Assembly (NCBI GenBank): GCA_963210315.1
Contig: OY723269.1
Span: 124,001 to 188,000 of the forward strand
Length of the DNA stretch: 64,000 nucleotides
Source: Rhynchopus euleeides
Taxonomy: Eukaryota; Euglenozoa; Diplonemea; Diplonemida; Diplonemidae
Direction: 5' to 3'
The notes beneath the pieces were generated by a model. That model was not told the origin of the DNA. It was given only the letters and a program-made list of their open reading frames with translations, and did not search any database. Positions 35,334 through 48,000 of the stretch are shown piece after piece. The number at the start of each line of letters is the position of its first letter. Within the stretch, counting starts at the first letter, position 1. The translations under genes were made by a program, and so were the position numbers.

Positions 35334-36588
35334 CGGGAAGGGCGGGAAGGACGCAAGTTTCCGCGCTAGCTTGCGCCGTGCTGCCGCATGCGATGTGGGG
35401 GGGGGGGGGGGTGTGTGGGGGTGAGGTGGGGGGGTGGAAGGTGAGTGCACCCTCCCGACAAAGCCACCCCCTCCCTCTCAGCCGCTCTCAGCCCTTCCCC
35501 CGCGTAGGTGTTGTGGGTGTAGGGGTGTGGGAGTGGAGTGGGGGCTCGTGTAATGTGAGGGAGGGGAGGGAGTGGCGGGGGGCTGCACTCTGTGGTGTGA
35601 TGTTGTGATGTGGTGTTGTGGGTGAGGGGCTGCCTTGGTAATTCCTGTTGGGTGTGTCACTCTCCTAGTATTCCAGCTGTTTTGGCGTTGCGGAGATCTT
35701 GCAAGCAAGATGGCCTCCAGGCCCGTCGTGTCCGTGATTGGACCAAGTGTTGGAAGTGCTCAAACGATGCCGTGGGGCACGTTTTTGAGATCCCTCCCAT
35801 CCATTCTTCGAGTGGAGGTGCCTCGTCGTGACACGCAACCCTTCAAGTCTCGAAGAAAACATTGATGCCATCTCTGATGACATCTCGACCCACGCCTGCG
35901 AAAAAGAGACCGGGCTTTGTTTGTGCCCCCGTGTGAAGGGCGTTGCCGTGTGGGCTCTAGGGGACACCCCGCGATGCCAGCACGCTAAACCCAAACTGCA
36001 ATACGCGTTGCTGTGAATACGTAGTTTTGTGTTGCTCTATCAAAACACACTGCGCGCCGACACGCCCCCACTCTTTCGCTGTGACAAGCAAGCTTGTTTG
36101 GGCACAAACAGTGGTGGGTCTGGGGTCTGGGGTGTGTGGGGTTTGGGGGGGGGGGGGGCCTGGCTGACGGACACTCCCCCTAGGCGGCAATGCCGCACAC
36201 CCACTCCCACCCATTTCATTCCATTTTTTGAGATCCCTGCAAATGTAACCTGGGGGTTTCTTCTTGCGCAATACAAAGAGGCGAGGAGAGCCGTGGGGGG
36301 AGGGTGGGTGGGGGGCGGCGGGGCTCTGCAAAGAGGCACGCCCCATGCACAGGGCGGAAAACCCGACCCAGTGTCTGCTTTCGTGTGCCCCGCCCGGAAA
36401 CCAGACAAATGAATCGCCCAACTGAATCGTGCTAGCTAAACTCCGGAAAGAAGTGTCTTTTTTCGTTGAACGCAGCCAAATATAAGGCCTAACCTGTTTT
36501 GGCGCACGGGTGTGATGACAAAAGGGAAAAGTGCTAACACGAACATGATGTTGGTCTTCTGGTTATGTCTGGTTTCTTAGAACACTTA

Positions 36589-36696
36589 GGGGGTCTTCGC
36601 TGGCCGTTATCCTTCGTCAATCTCCGTCAGTTTTCAGCTAATTCAACAGGAAATTCACCAAAATGCACTGGCGGTCACCCCGTAGCGAAGACCCCC
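36589..36696. mobile_element. MITE-like element, copy C (best termini)
   Basis: Perfect 13-base terminal inverted repeats, GGGGGTCTTCGCT and AGCGAAGACCCCC, enclose 108 bp. Flanking bases are TTA on both sides, a possible target-site duplication. The interior GGAAATTCACCAAAATGCACTG matches the 8174-8284 copy. There is no coding capacity, so it would be a non-autonomous DNA transposon. Confidence 0.65.
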
Positions 36697-36994
36697 TTAA
36701 CGTGTATGCAAAAAAAAACAGAAACACGACAACAAAAAAAATATAGAAAGGAGAACTTCAGCGAACGTGAAAGGGGGGGGGAGAGGGGGGGGGGTGCCGG
36801 TGGGGGGGGGGGGACTGGTGCAAATTCACACCGATTTCACTTCACCGCTTCGACGGCCAATAAACCCTTGCAGGAAATCAGGCACAAAATTCCCTTCTTT
36901 TTTGTAGAAGTGCAGATCACACCGATCGCCACACCCCCTGCTGCGAGACGTGCCTCCGACACAAGACACACGCAGCTATGCTGTACGCCCCCCC

Positions 36995-37848
36995 CAGTGA
37001 TGTGCCGATGTATATATACGCCAATGTATATATACGTATATATACGTTCGGAGGTCCCGAAAATCCGGAAATATACGTCCCCTATGCAATTCCCTGTTGC
37101 ACGGTGGCCAGGTCACTGTGGAGTAACCTGGGTGGGATCTCCCGCAGGATATGTTGTGTGGGTATATCCCGCTCTGTGCCTTCGACAGATACTTCCCTTG
37201 GAACGAAGTGAAACGCCAATCCGGCTGCCCACAGGGTGTTCCGCTTCGGTTGTGCCGCACCTTACGTGGCCACATGTTGTTGGGCAGTTAGAAAGACACC
37301 GCCCTCCCCTGTGCACAGGGTGGAACCTGTGCAGAGGGGAGGTGCCTTTCTGAGTCAACTGAGTGGCGACGGGGCACCCAGGTATTGACTGGTGGTGACC
37401 ATGCTGTGCTGGAGTCTTTCCAAAGACGACACATCGTTTTTGGTCGTGTTCGCTCCGGAGACGGCGTTTGATGGGATAACGCGAGTACGGCACGTGGGCA
37501 CCGATCAGGTAGTGGGCAATGCTGGTGATGCAACGTTTCCTTACCTCGCCAAGGTGGCGCCAAGACTGAGCAATGTTCCCGACTCTCGAACAACGAGCGG
37601 CGCTCGTCTAGTAGGACCCGTACCAGGACCGCGAAGCGTGCCCGGCTAGCGTAAGGGTGGACAGCCAAGCTGTGTACCACATACTGTGCACCTTAGGGAT
37701 CGTGGACCCTCTCCACCCACACATTGCCCACAGGAAGAACGTAACGTATATTGCAACGTATATGCGTATATATACGTATATATACGCCATGTATATATAC
37801 GTATATATACGTTCAAGATCCGGATATACGTCGTATAGCACATCACTG
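36995..37848. mobile_element. 854-bp putative non-autonomous DNA transposon with subterminal TATATACG arrays
   Basis: The 11-base termini CAGTGATGTGC (36995-37005) and GCACATCACTG (37838-37848) are perfect inverted repeats, each flanked outside by a C-run. Just inside each end is a block of TATATACG repeats followed by ATCCGGA and ATATACGTC (37009-37080 and 37743-37832). The CAGTG start recalls hAT-type termini. The interior has open frames on both strands but no transposase I can recognise. Both TATATACG blocks read in the same direction, which is odd for subterminal repeats. Confidence 0.5.
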
Positions 37849-38574
37849 CGCCCCCCCCCCCCCCACACCCCCACCCCCCCAAACAACTGGGGGGGCAAGT
37901 CACACACACAGAGAGCAGCACTTTTTGAAGGGATGACTTGTCGATATGAATATCTCTTTTTTCCCCTTCCCCCGTTTCCCGTTCCACCTTCCCCCCCACC
38001 CCCTCCCCCTCCCCTCCCCGGCACAGGTGAGAGGAAAAAGATACAGTTTTTTTCTTGGTTTTTTTGCCGGGGAGGGGTGGGGGTGGGGTGGGTGGGAGGA
38101 GGGGGGCCTCCACTGGGGGGGGGGGGGGGGGGGGAACCCTTGTCGTCTCAGGAAAAAAGACACACTGCCAGGGCGCTGCGCATGCATGCGACTCCCCCAC
38201 ACGGAGGTGGGGGTGTGGGGGAGGGATGGATAGGAGGGAGAGAGGGAGAGGCGATGGGTACACTTTTTTTGAACAAAAAGAAAGACCAGCCCGCTTATCT
38301 TTTGAGAGCCTTAGGCTTCACGGGAGGGAAGAGGGGGGGGGGGGGGGCGAAGGCGAGGGGCGGTGGCGTACATTCTTCCGGCAGGTGGGTCAAGGGGGGA
38401 GGGGGGCGGGGTGGGCAAGGGGCAGCACGACTCTCTCGTCTGGACAAAGAGAAAGGCCAGACCCCCTCCGCACCGCCCCCTACCCTCCTCTGCCCCTTCG
38501 GTCGTTGCTGCCGGGGACACACCTCCCCCGTCCCCAATTGTTGGATCTGGCGGGATCCCGCGGTATCCCCCTGC

Positions 38575-38941
38575 TTAGTCCTCCGTGGCGCCCCCCGACT
38601 GGGTGTTCAGCGTCTGCAGGAACTGCATGAAGAAGTTGCCGACGATGACGAACAGCAGCACGACCAGCACGAGCATGCTCACGGTCATCTTCTCCTCCTT
38701 CTCCTTCTTCTGCACCTTTCCGCGCTTGGTGATGTTGCCGCTGAACCTGCAGGTTGGTGGGGAAACAGGAAATATGGAAAAAAAAAATCACCGTCAAAAG
38801 GGCTGTGCGGGTCACGCAAAAAAAGTATTTTCTTAGAACGGCCAACTTGCTGTTTGATGGGGGGGCTGTGCCTTTCGAACCCCCGCCCCCATCTCCATAC
38901 CGCTCGGACTTCTTGTTCGCGACGTGCAGGCTGCCGGCCAT
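38575..38941 (-). CDS. SERP1: RAMP4/SERP1, stress-associated ER protein, tail-anchored (70 aa, two exons)
   Basis: Exon 1 is 38901-38941 (MAGSLHVANKKSE plus two bases) and exon 2 is 38575-38746. The 154-bp intron has a GTATGG donor and a CCAACCTGCAG acceptor. The spliced 70-residue protein reads ANKKSER then NITKRGKV at the N-terminus, the signature of RAMP4/SERP1 (human: ANEKHSKNITQRGNV). A Lys/Glu-rich stretch follows (residues 25-33), then one C-terminal membrane segment (about residues 34-58). The family length, about 65-75 residues, fits. RAMP4 is a tail-anchored ER protein that associates with the Sec61 translocon and nascent membrane proteins. The stop is TAA. This short gene is not visible as one continuous reading frame because the intron lies after codon 13. 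A tail of about ten residues (NTQSGGATED) extends past the membrane segment. Confidence 0.93.
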
Positions 38942-39917
38942 TGTAAAGTGTTGGGTTGAGTGGGGCTGTGTATGGCCTGCGAAGGGTGGGTGTGTCTTCC
39001 ACAGCAGACAACGAAAGTGGCAGTGGGGTTGTCGGGGCTGCAGAGGCAACGCCATTCCAGAAGCGGTTTTCCATGCTGGCCGCCAGGAGCAAGCTCAAAA
39101 ACCCACACGCATGGGTGTGTGTGCGGGGGGGTGGACACTCGCGCGACCCTCCTTTTGAGGTGTCCTTTCCTTTCTGGCATCATTGCGCGTATCACGTTAG
39201 TGTTCTCCCGGACCCTTTGTTTGGGAGCGGCACACAGGGCTGCTCGCTGCCCTCCGCCGTCGCAGCGCTGCGCTGGGCAGCGGGCTGCCCCCCCCCCCCC
39301 CCACCCCCTCCCCATCCCCCAATCCTTATGGCGTGGCGGTGTGATCACACACCCCAGCAGGGCAACCACACCCAGACCCCCCCACTCACCCCCCCCCTCT
39401 CTCTCTCTCTCTTCTGCCGCCAGCCGGCAGCACACCCCCTTCTGCCCCAACCCCCTCCCCCCCTTGGGACTGCGCCATGCCACTGCAACACGTGGATATT
39501 TTTATGGCAGTGCAGGGCACACCAGGCTGCACCCGACCCCTGCTCTTGAGGCGACCTCCACTGCCGGGAACACAACACAACCCGAGACGAGGGATTGGTT
39601 GGCGAATCTCCCCCCCCCCCCCCCCCCCCACATACACATAGGCAAGGAACCTTTCACCGTGTGGGTGCAACAGCACCCACCCTACTTCGTGGGGGAGGGA
39701 GGGAGGGAGGGGGGGGGGGGGGGGGGGACAGGGGCCGGTTTGTATATGTTTTGGGGGTATCTGGGCGCACTCCGCTCTTCCCACACTGGGCGTCAAATCT
39801 GTGCCCCACATTCCAGCCACAGTGCCGTGCGGCGTCTCACCCCTTTCAACACACCCTTCGCACACAAGGAGAAGGCCCAAATCCCCAACCCCTGCCCCAC
39901 CCATTCCACCCACAGCT
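38942..39917. other. Gap between the RAMP4/SERP1 and kelch genes
   Basis: Low-complexity sequence: C-runs at about 39290-39305 and 39608-39628, a G-run at 39706-39727, and CT repeats near 39396-39411. It also has a short dispersed repeat (39541-39576). No gene seen. Confidence 0.6.
39541..39576 (+). repeat. Short dispersed repeat, copy 1
   Basis: TGCTCTTGA followed by CTCCACTGCCGG and AACACA recurs at 54898-54933 with a few mismatches, and both are preceded by a GCACACC-containing stretch. Confidence 0.4.
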
Positions 39918-40113
39918 TCAACCGCTGGGCGTGTGGGAAGGGGTGCTCACAGGGCCTCCTTCCCTCTGCTCCCCCTGCACTGCCACCACATGCGGCTGCG
40001 TCTGCTGCTGCTGCTGCCCACCACCGGCAGCGCCCCCCGCAGCCACCCTCCTCCCACGCGTCGGGCGCCTCCGCTGCCCTGCTGCTGGCACCCCCACACC
40101 CACACGCTGCTGC

Positions 40114-40144
<31 letters not shown>

Positions 40145-42725
40145 CCAAACCCCCAGCCACCGCACCCCCCTTCCTGAAGGGGATCCGGTTCCCCACGACA
40201 AACATCCCGGCGAGATCCACGAGTGTGGGGGACAGCGGGATGGCGAACAGGTCGGGTGCACCGCCACCACCACCTCCACCCCCACCCAGCAGGAAAACGG
40301 TCCCCCCAGCCAGACAAGATGCATGCCTGGCGGGGCGGGGGTGTGCCGCAGCGGCCTGCCTGCCCCATGATCCCGAGGGAATGTCGAAGTGGATTACCTC
40401 CAGGCAGCAGGCACCCCCGCCGGCGCCTCCCCCAGAGGGGGGTGCGCAGCCCCCCACAATGTGCATCGTGCCGGCGTGGATGTGCGCTGTATGCCCCGAC
40501 AGGCCGCGAGGCACACCCACTGCGCGCCCGGCACCCCCAGCACCCACCACCTCGACGCAGAGCAGCGGTGCCCCTGGTGGGGAACCTGCAGCCGGAAGCA
40601 CTATGCGGTAGAGGTCTCCCAACACAGCGTGTTGATTGGGGATGTGTTCATCAAGCATGACCCCCCCGTAGATGTACATCTCCGCAGGTGCGCCGGATGC
40701 ATGCGGGTGGTGTATGGCAGCGCTGTGGTGTGCCCTCGGCGCAGGAGCCTCCCCAGCGAGCGGCGGTGCTGACCAGAGATGCGACGCCGTGTCGTAGGCA
40801 TGGATGCCCCCGGCGCAGCTCCCATCCCGCCTCAGCCCCCCTGCGACATACACCACACCCCCCAGGGCGCAGGAGGTGTGGAACACAGACCCGGGCCAGG
40901 CGCACCCACCCCCACCCCCAACCCCAACCCCGGCCGCCGCCACACAGAGCTCCGCGAGCACATCGGGGGCGCGCGGCGCCGGGGGTGTTGCGGGGCTGGA
41001 GGGGGGTGGGCATGCTGCCCAGTCACGGACACCCTGCGCTGGGGTGGAGAGGCGCCACACTTCGGAGGAGACACTGCCATCGCGGGTACGGCCTCCGATG
41101 AGGTATGCGTGGTGGTGGTGGGGGTGGGTGTGCTGCTGCTGCTGCTGCTGCTGCACCACCCCGGTGAGGGTGTGCCCATAGAGTGGCGGCGGAGGGTGCG
41201 GCATGCACCTCGCTGCCGCCCACCGCTGTGTGGCAGGGCTGAAGAAGGCTGCCGCATTGCAGGGCACGGCTGGAGGAGGCGGAGGTGGTGGGGGCGCAGC
41301 CCCCGCCGATCCGGAGGCGGCGGTGGTGCGGGCGGAGGGGAAGACGGGATCCGGGCTCCGCAGACCCCCGAAGGAGAGCAGCGCGTCGCAGGGCTGTGGC
41401 GCTGCCAGGCCTGCCGAGGCTGCAGCCGCTGTTGGGGTTGGTGTCGGTGCGGAGGAGGAGGAGGGGGGTAGCGGCTGTGGCGGTGGCGGTGGCGGTGGCG
41501 GGCTGCCTCCCCCCAGGGGTGTGATGGCGGAGTGCTCGCTGCAGCGGAGCTGCGCCGCTGCGTCGCCCTCGGTGAGATCCGCAACCCGGCGCGCCGGCAG
41601 CGGGGGGAGTGGCGGAGCCGGGGCGGGGGCTGCGGCAGGCCCCCTCAGGCAGCCCTGCCGCAGGGATCCCCTGCCGCTGGGGGAGGCGGAGCCGCACCCG
41701 GCTGCTGCTCCTCCCTCCCCCTCACCCTCACCCTCGCCCTGCTGCTGCTCGCGCCGCTCCGCCACACAGTCCTCTGCGCTCCGCAGGATGCCCTGCAGCA
41801 TCTGTGCCAGGTCACCCCCCGCAGAGGGCGACCCGCCTGACCAGCTGCTGCAGGACGACTCGGCATCGCTCCCGCCACCGCCACCCCCCGCCTGCCGCGT
41901 GGGGCTGCCGTGGCAGCGCCGCTGCTGCCGCTCGATATCCCTCTCGCGGTCCTCCAGGTCGTAGCACCAGAAGTCGAGGTGCCACGCGTTGACGTCTTCC
42001 GCACCCTCCGCCGCAGAAGGGTCGCACCGCACGCTGCAGAGGTCCCTCTCTGCCGCCGCCGCCTCACCGCCCCTCCGGCGGCGCCGCTTTGGGGTGGGCG
42101 TGGCACCACCTTCGCCATCTCCACCATCTCCGCCACCCCCATCTGCGGCAGCATCGTCGCGCAGCTCGCTGCGGCGGTGTTTGAGGTAGTCAGATGCAGA
42201 GAGGACCGATGCGGTGCGCTTCCCCCGCGACAACGCCTGCCGCTGCTGCTGCTGCTGCCGCAGCCTCTCCGCCAGGAGATACCTCCTGGTCCTGTTGGAG
42301 GTGGAGGGGGCGAAGCCCCCGCCGGTGCCCCCCCCAGCCCCAGCCCCAGCACCTATGGACCCAGCCTGGGCGAGGCTGCTCTGCAGCGACAGCTTCCGCT
42401 TCAGCTGTGCCAGGTTTTCGACAGGCGCATCGGCTGGGCTGGCCCCCACAGCCCCCGGGTTCTTTGGGCGGCGGAGGCGAAGCAGGCGCAGCCGCGGTGG
42501 CGGCGGCGGCGGTGCCACGCCCCCTGCGGCTGTGCCGGGGGGAGGAGGCATGATTATGCTTTGGGATCCATCACCGCTGCGTGATACTGGCGGCGGCAGG
42601 TCCGGCGTGGCGGCAGGTGGGGTTGTGGCGGTGGCGGTGGCGGCAGCTCCGGCAGCCAACCGCGCCCCCCCCGCGACCTTCCCCTTGCGCAGCAGCTGCA
42701 GGCGGGGCGGGGCGGGGAGGTCCAT
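39918..42725 (-). CDS. Kelch-repeat beta-propeller protein with poly-Q, poly-P and poly-G tracts (935 aa)
   Basis: ATG at 42725 (MDLPAPPRLQLLRKGKV), TGA at 39918-39920. The open frame continues upstream, but that part translates CT and CCCAC simple repeats, so I start at this ATG. The N-terminal half is disordered, with a basic nuclear-localisation-like run (TPKRRRRRGGE), an acidic/Gly linker and an aromatic patch (DVNAWHLDFWCYDLEDRERD). The C-terminal half has kelch blades with the GG and distant Tyr/Trp signature: LLSFGGLRS, AYLIGGRTRDGS...VWRLS, VVYVAGGLRRDG...HAYDTASHLWS, MYIYGGVMLDE, MHIVGGCAPP...HFDIPSGSW, and VFLLGGGG. Ser/Gly, Pro, His and Gln runs interrupt the blades. The tail has a Gln-run encoded by mixed CAG/CAA codons. 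Kelch propellers usually mediate protein binding; no BTB, F-box or enzyme domain is visible. Introns cannot be excluded in the low-complexity parts. Confidence 0.85.
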
Positions 42726-42756
42726 CGGGGGTGAGGGAGGGGAGGGAGAAGTGTGC

Positions 42757-42776
42757 AGAGAGAGAGAGAGAGAGAG
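42757..42776 (+). repeat. AG dinucleotide microsatellite
   Basis: About ten AG units directly upstream of the kelch gene. Read on the gene strand this is a CT-rich pyrimidine tract some 30 bases before the ATG. Confidence 0.8.
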
Positions 42777-43337
42777 GGGGGGGAGCTGCCCCCCCCCCCC
42801 CCCTGCCCCTTGTATCTCTCTCTCTCTCCCTCTGTTTCCCACTCCTCTTTGGTGTAGGGTGGGGGTGGGTGGGTGGGTGGGTGGGTGGGTCCGCACGCAA
42901 GATGCGGTGCGGTGTGCTCAGAAGAATGGGGGAGGGGAGGGGAGGGGTGGGGGTGGGGGTGGGGGGTCTGGCATCCCGCGAGCAATTGTCTAATGTTCCA
43001 TCTCAGGGGAGGGGGGTGGTAAAGAGTAGAATGTAGAAGTGACTGTTCCACGGTATTAAAAATACACATGTGAGGGAGGGGGGGGAACCTTTGTTTGTCC
43101 TGCTACGTGCGATGGTTGTTACCTTTTCGCCACGTATTTGCAATACTAGTTGTGTCGTCGTTTCGAGCCTTCCACACTACGTCCTCCTCTCGCCGACTCT
43201 CATCAGGTATGGAGCGAGGATCTTTGGAACCCGGGGGGATCAGGGGAGGGGGTAGTGAAATAGAAGTAGAAGGGATCACAAGAATGATCATCCTTCACTC
43301 GTTGTGCAGGTTGTGTCTGAAATCCAGTGTTCTCAGG

Positions 43338-43450
43338 GGAGGGCAGGGAGGGTTCGTTCAGAAAGTGAGATGAAAAAAAGAGCCGCGTGTGGCTGACAAA
43401 ACTGGTTGTCAAGCGGCACAGTTTGGCAGAACAGTGGGAGCGAAGGCCCT
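43338..43450 (+). mobile_element. MITE-like element, subfamily 2, copy 2
   Basis: Starts GAGGGTTCGTTCAGAAAGTG and ends GAGCGAAGGCCC. The interior CAAAACTGGTTGTCAAGCGG and CACAGTTTGGCA match the copy at 32752-32870. Confidence 0.5.
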
Positions 43451-45035
43451 ATCATCAGCAGGGTATTGAGTGAGCAGCAGGCCTGTGGGCCAGCAGGTGG
43501 CACACAGAGCCCATCCGGTCGGGAGGACTGTTTCCCCCTTCTTTCACCCCTTGCACCGCAACACTGGGGTCCTCGCCAGCAGTGTTCCCTGCAGCAATGT
43601 GAGCTCTTAAAACAATACCAACGATGTACAGCCGTGCCTCTGGCAAACCCCCCAGTGAGGGCTGCTGTTTCGGATTCTTCTGGAAGCACGTTGACATCGC
43701 CTCTTGCCGCTTCTGTGTGGACAAGGGACATGCTCATATGACGCGTGGCACTGCCCACAGGTTGCACCAGCTGCTATTCATTCACTTCTTAACAACGTGC
43801 TGCAGCATGGCCAGTCCGAACACCACGTGTACCGTTTCTTCCTGCTCACGCTTTTCGCGAGTGTGCATGGGATGTGTGCACACGCTGGGGAGGGTTGCAA
43901 ACATATCCCAACGAAATCTGAAACACGCATGCGACGCTGTCCGTGGCTGGACTTTGAAAGCGCCGCCTTGATATCTGTTGGAGTTAAAAACTTCACATCA
44001 CATCCTCAATCAGCTCACGACATTTGCACCGTGGAAAGAAGTGTGGGGGGCAGCGGGGAAGGGGTGCTGGGGGCGAATGCCCTCGACCCTCGTTCATGAG
44101 GCTGGCTGTTGGTGGCACATGCGGGGGGCGGAACAGCAGGTCGAAGAGAGAGGAACTTATTGGCAAGTATGCGGGGTTAGTTCTTTCTGGAGTGGCAACA
44201 ACGCAGGAAGCAGTGCGGTGCAGATCCTGCAGGACACCACACCTCAGCAGCTGTGGGGGTGTTCCCGCGATAGAGGCATCACCTTCCTACTAGTAGTCGC
44301 TGTTCCCCACTCTCCCGTTCTCCGCAGCCACGCACCCTGCATGCGTGCTTGCGGGATGTAGGGGCCACAGAGGGCACACCACAGGGGCTGAGAAGCGGGA
44401 GAGCGGAACCCTTTGCTTGGTACGCACACCTGTGTCAGGGCGGCAGAAAGTTGCATCATCACAGGCACAACCATACTCCATCAGAACAAAGGGTGCCTCT
44501 GCATTTTGTCGCTATCTCCCCCCGTGTCTAAGTCCCTCCCCAAAGGGTGTGTTCAAGTCCCCTCGCCGGCCACTTCTGCCGACGCGACTTTCAGCACGTT
44601 GTATCAAAAATCGCAGTCCTTTCGCGATGAACCATGCATCGTCTCAGGAATCAATGAACCGGCACTGGGTGGAAAGCGGCCTATCACTTCACAGCTACAA
44701 CCTCTGATGAATTTCCTTTTGTTTGTTTCGTCGACATAAATATGAGCAGAGAAGCAAATGATGCAGACTACACGCCCACATTGCTGACACAGCTCCTTTT
44801 TTAGGCTTAACACACTTCTCGCCCGAGCGGGTAATTTACGCGTTCTACCAAAACAAAAACATCGTGTGTGTCGTGTGCGTTTGGACCCCCTCCTCGGAGG
44901 TTTAAAAAAATCCCCCCCCCCCCTATTTTGGATGTTTGGAGTTTGTGCGGGTCGCAGTGGGGCCACTTTGTCCGTGGGGTGCCTGTTGACCCATTATTGG
45001 TGGTCGCATTCAGGCCACATTCCGCATGCAACCTC

Positions 45036-48000
45036 CTATAGCTGCTGTGTGTCTGAACTAGTCTCACAGATAGGGGACAGGGGGATTGGGTCGCAGGGGG
45101 CAAGAACATCGGGAGGCCCCTCAAGAGTTGGGCTGTCTGACTCCTCCCCTGTGTCAGCATCACTCCAATAGCTATGCGGGTGCTGGTCCTGCGCGTCTGC
45201 AGCAGAACGTCGCACCAACCACACCAGCACGGCGGCCAACACAGCCACGGCAACGACACAGCCCACCACGATGCCTGCGATAGCACCAGCACTCAGGCCA
45301 TCATCCCCTGTGCCCGGGGCAGACGTGTCCGCAGGGATACGGATGGCAGGCACAGCCGTGTCAGGAGCATGTGTCTCTGGGGCAGGCGTGTCCACAGGGA
45401 TGCGTGTACATGTGTGGTAGTCCTTCCCGTCGCGTGTGTCAACGCTCAGGGAAAAGTCGTCGTTGCAGGTGAGCACCAGACAGCGCCCGTCGTACGTCTG
45501 CACTGTGCTGAGCGCATCCTGCGTGCACACTGCGGTTGTGTTGCTGCCACTCGTCTGTGCGGTTTGAACAAACGGGTCGAGCTGCGAGGCATGCGTGACG
45601 TTTGTAAGGCCGGAGTGTGCCACAGCAGCTGCACCGAGAGCGCCGACAAGTGCATCAGCCGTTGCGGAGACCGTCGCCCCAGGCACCACCCCAGACAGTG
45701 CGACGGACAGGGTACCGCAGGAGGCACCGACAGACACGGCCTGTGCGCCACGTGCAATGGCCGCAGCCCGCAGGGTGTCCAGCAGGGCCTGCAAGCCGCT
45801 ACGACTGCACGGCACCTGCAACGTGATGACGACACTCATGTGCACGTCAGTAGGTGCAGGGGCGGCAACAGGGATCTCGCAGAGGGCGCCTGAGTTGGTG
45901 CCGCAGGCACAGTGCTGAGACGACGTGCACTTGGCAGTCCCGTCACCGAACACACGGCACGTCTTGTCCGAAGTGCAGGCGCGGGGTGACGTGTCGGTAG
46001 GCGGGAAGGTAGGCGCAGGTGTCGCACGCGCAGTTGTTGGCGGCGCAGGCGTTGCAGGGGCAGGTGTTGGAGGTGGGGTTGGCGGTGCCACGTCCTCCCA
46101 CAAGAGCAGTCTCGCATGTTTCATGTCCCTTCCCGTGATGATGGTGTCACTGGTGTGGAAGTACGACACTGCACTTGTCCGCAGGGATGGCATAGTGTGG
46201 GACTGCAGCAGGTTCCCGGTCTCCACGGAGTACACCATCATGTCACCGGTTCCCACCACCACCAGCTTGCTCCAGTCCTGAGAGAAGGACATGTGAAGAG
46301 TGTGGAATGTGAGCAGGCGGTATTCGCGGCTCTTGTGAATCTTCTTCTGGATCTTCTTGTGGATGGAGTAGTCGCTCAATTTGTAGATAATCACCGGGTC
46401 CGTTGCATCCTTACTCAGACTCGCGAAGTAGAGACCATCGGGTGACACCTGGGTATCGACCACAATGTTTGTGTGATCTGTCAGCATCTTGAGAACTGCC
46501 CCAGTCGTTGCATCCCACACAACCACCTTGTTATCCCAGGACCCACTGATGAGTCTTCCCCCGTCAATAGTGTACGTCAAGCTGGAAACCTGATCGGTGT
46601 GACCCCCAGTGAGGGACAGCAATAAGTCACCAGTCTCAGCATCCCAGATGTAGATGTTGCCGCCGAGTGTGTGATTATTTGGATCCGTATGCCATGTCCA
46701 GACGTAGCGCCCGCCTCTGTGCCCAGAAGCAAGACGTGTCCCGTCTGGTGAGTATGCAACAGAACCGCACCACTTTTTTGACGTGTTCGACCAGAGTTCC
46801 GTCCCGCTGCTCAAACTGACGACAGAAACACCACTTCTCCCGTACGTACAATCATCCAGCGCCACCGCAATCCTGTCCCCATCAGGAGAGAACGCAACGT
46901 CGACCGCATCGTCCATCCTCTCGCGGGGCACTGCAACAGCAGCACCTGTTGTCAGGCTGTACACGTGAAGACCCGCCCGTGCTGCCACCACAGCCAGCGT
47001 GTCGTCAGGTGAAACTGTGATGCGACGGGGATACTGCAGCAGCCTGCTAGTGTCAAGGCCCGCCCTGCACAGCGGACCCACACCGCTGGGGCAGGGTGGG
47101 AGCGGAGGGGCAGGCGTTGAAGGTGCAGATGTTGGTGACAGGTCGTCCCACAAGAGGATCCTGCCATTCAGACCGACAGCTCCCGTGATGATGGTGTCGC
47201 TGGTGTGGAAATACGAAACTCCCTGCCCCCAAGATACCGGGGATGGCATGCCGTGGGACTGCAGCAGGTTCCTGGTCTCCACGGAGTACACATCCATAGC
47301 ACTGTCGCTCACCGCCACCAGCTTGCTCCAGTCCTGAGAGAAGGACACACCTCTGCAGTTCTTGTCCACTGCAATGTTCTTGTGGATGGAGTAGTCGCTC
47401 AGTTTGTAGGTGCTCACCGGGTCCGTCAGACCCGAACCCACACCTGCCCGACTCACACTTGCGAAGTAGAGACCATCTGGTGACACATGGATGGCGTGGA
47501 CAAGGTTTGAGTGATCTGTAAGCGTCTTGAGAATAGCACCCGTCGCTGCATCCCACACAATGGCCTTGAGATCCGCAGACCCACTGATGAGTCTTCCCCC
47601 GTCAAGGGTATACCTCAGTCCTTTAACCGAACCGGTGTGGCCACCAGTGAGGGACAACACCAAGGCACCAGTGTCAGCATTCGAGATACGGATACTGCCA
47701 TCCTCGTGCCCAGAAGCAATATGTGTCCCGTCTGGTGAGTATGCAACAGAAAAGCATGGCAGCGGATGCGACGACAGCATCGCCCTCCTGCTCAAGCACA
47801 CAACACCAACACCATGTATTGACCGTGCCACCGCCACCTGCCGCCCGTCAGGAGAGAATGCAGACTGCACTGCATAGAAGACGGAGGGCACTGCGAGGGC
47901 AGCACCTGTGCTCATGTTGTACACGCGCAAGCCACGCTCTGTTGCCACTGCAGCCAACGTGTCGTCATGCAAAAGTGCAACATTGGGGTTGGCCAGCCCG

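Larger units (their letters stand above)
35334..38574. other. Gap with transposon-like debris and long G/C runs
   Basis: No gene recognised. It contains a MITE-like copy (36589-36696), an 854-bp element with TATATACG repeats (36995-37848), and many homopolymer G or C runs (about 35398-35411, 36147-36160, 38119-38134, 38335-38347). Plus-strand open frames here are simple-sequence artefacts. Confidence 0.55.
42726..45035. other. Gap between the kelch and WD40 genes
   Basis: AG repeats (42757-42776), a C-run, TC repeats (about 42815-42828) and G-rich sequence up to about 42970. One MITE-like copy is at 43338-43450. A poly-C run lies near 44913-44923. No gene recognised in 43450-45035. Confidence 0.6.

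Noticed and set aside
36565-37353. 262-codon plus-strand frame
   Set aside because: Crosses a MITE-like copy, G-runs and TATATACG repeats; no protein-like segment.
38575-38941. Sec61-beta as identity of the small tail-anchored protein
   Set aside because: The ANKKSER...NITKRGKV signature and 70-residue length fit RAMP4/SERP1, not Sec61-beta.
44540-44570. tRNA B-box-like GTTCAAGTCCC
   Set aside because: No A box or cloverleaf could be fitted around it.
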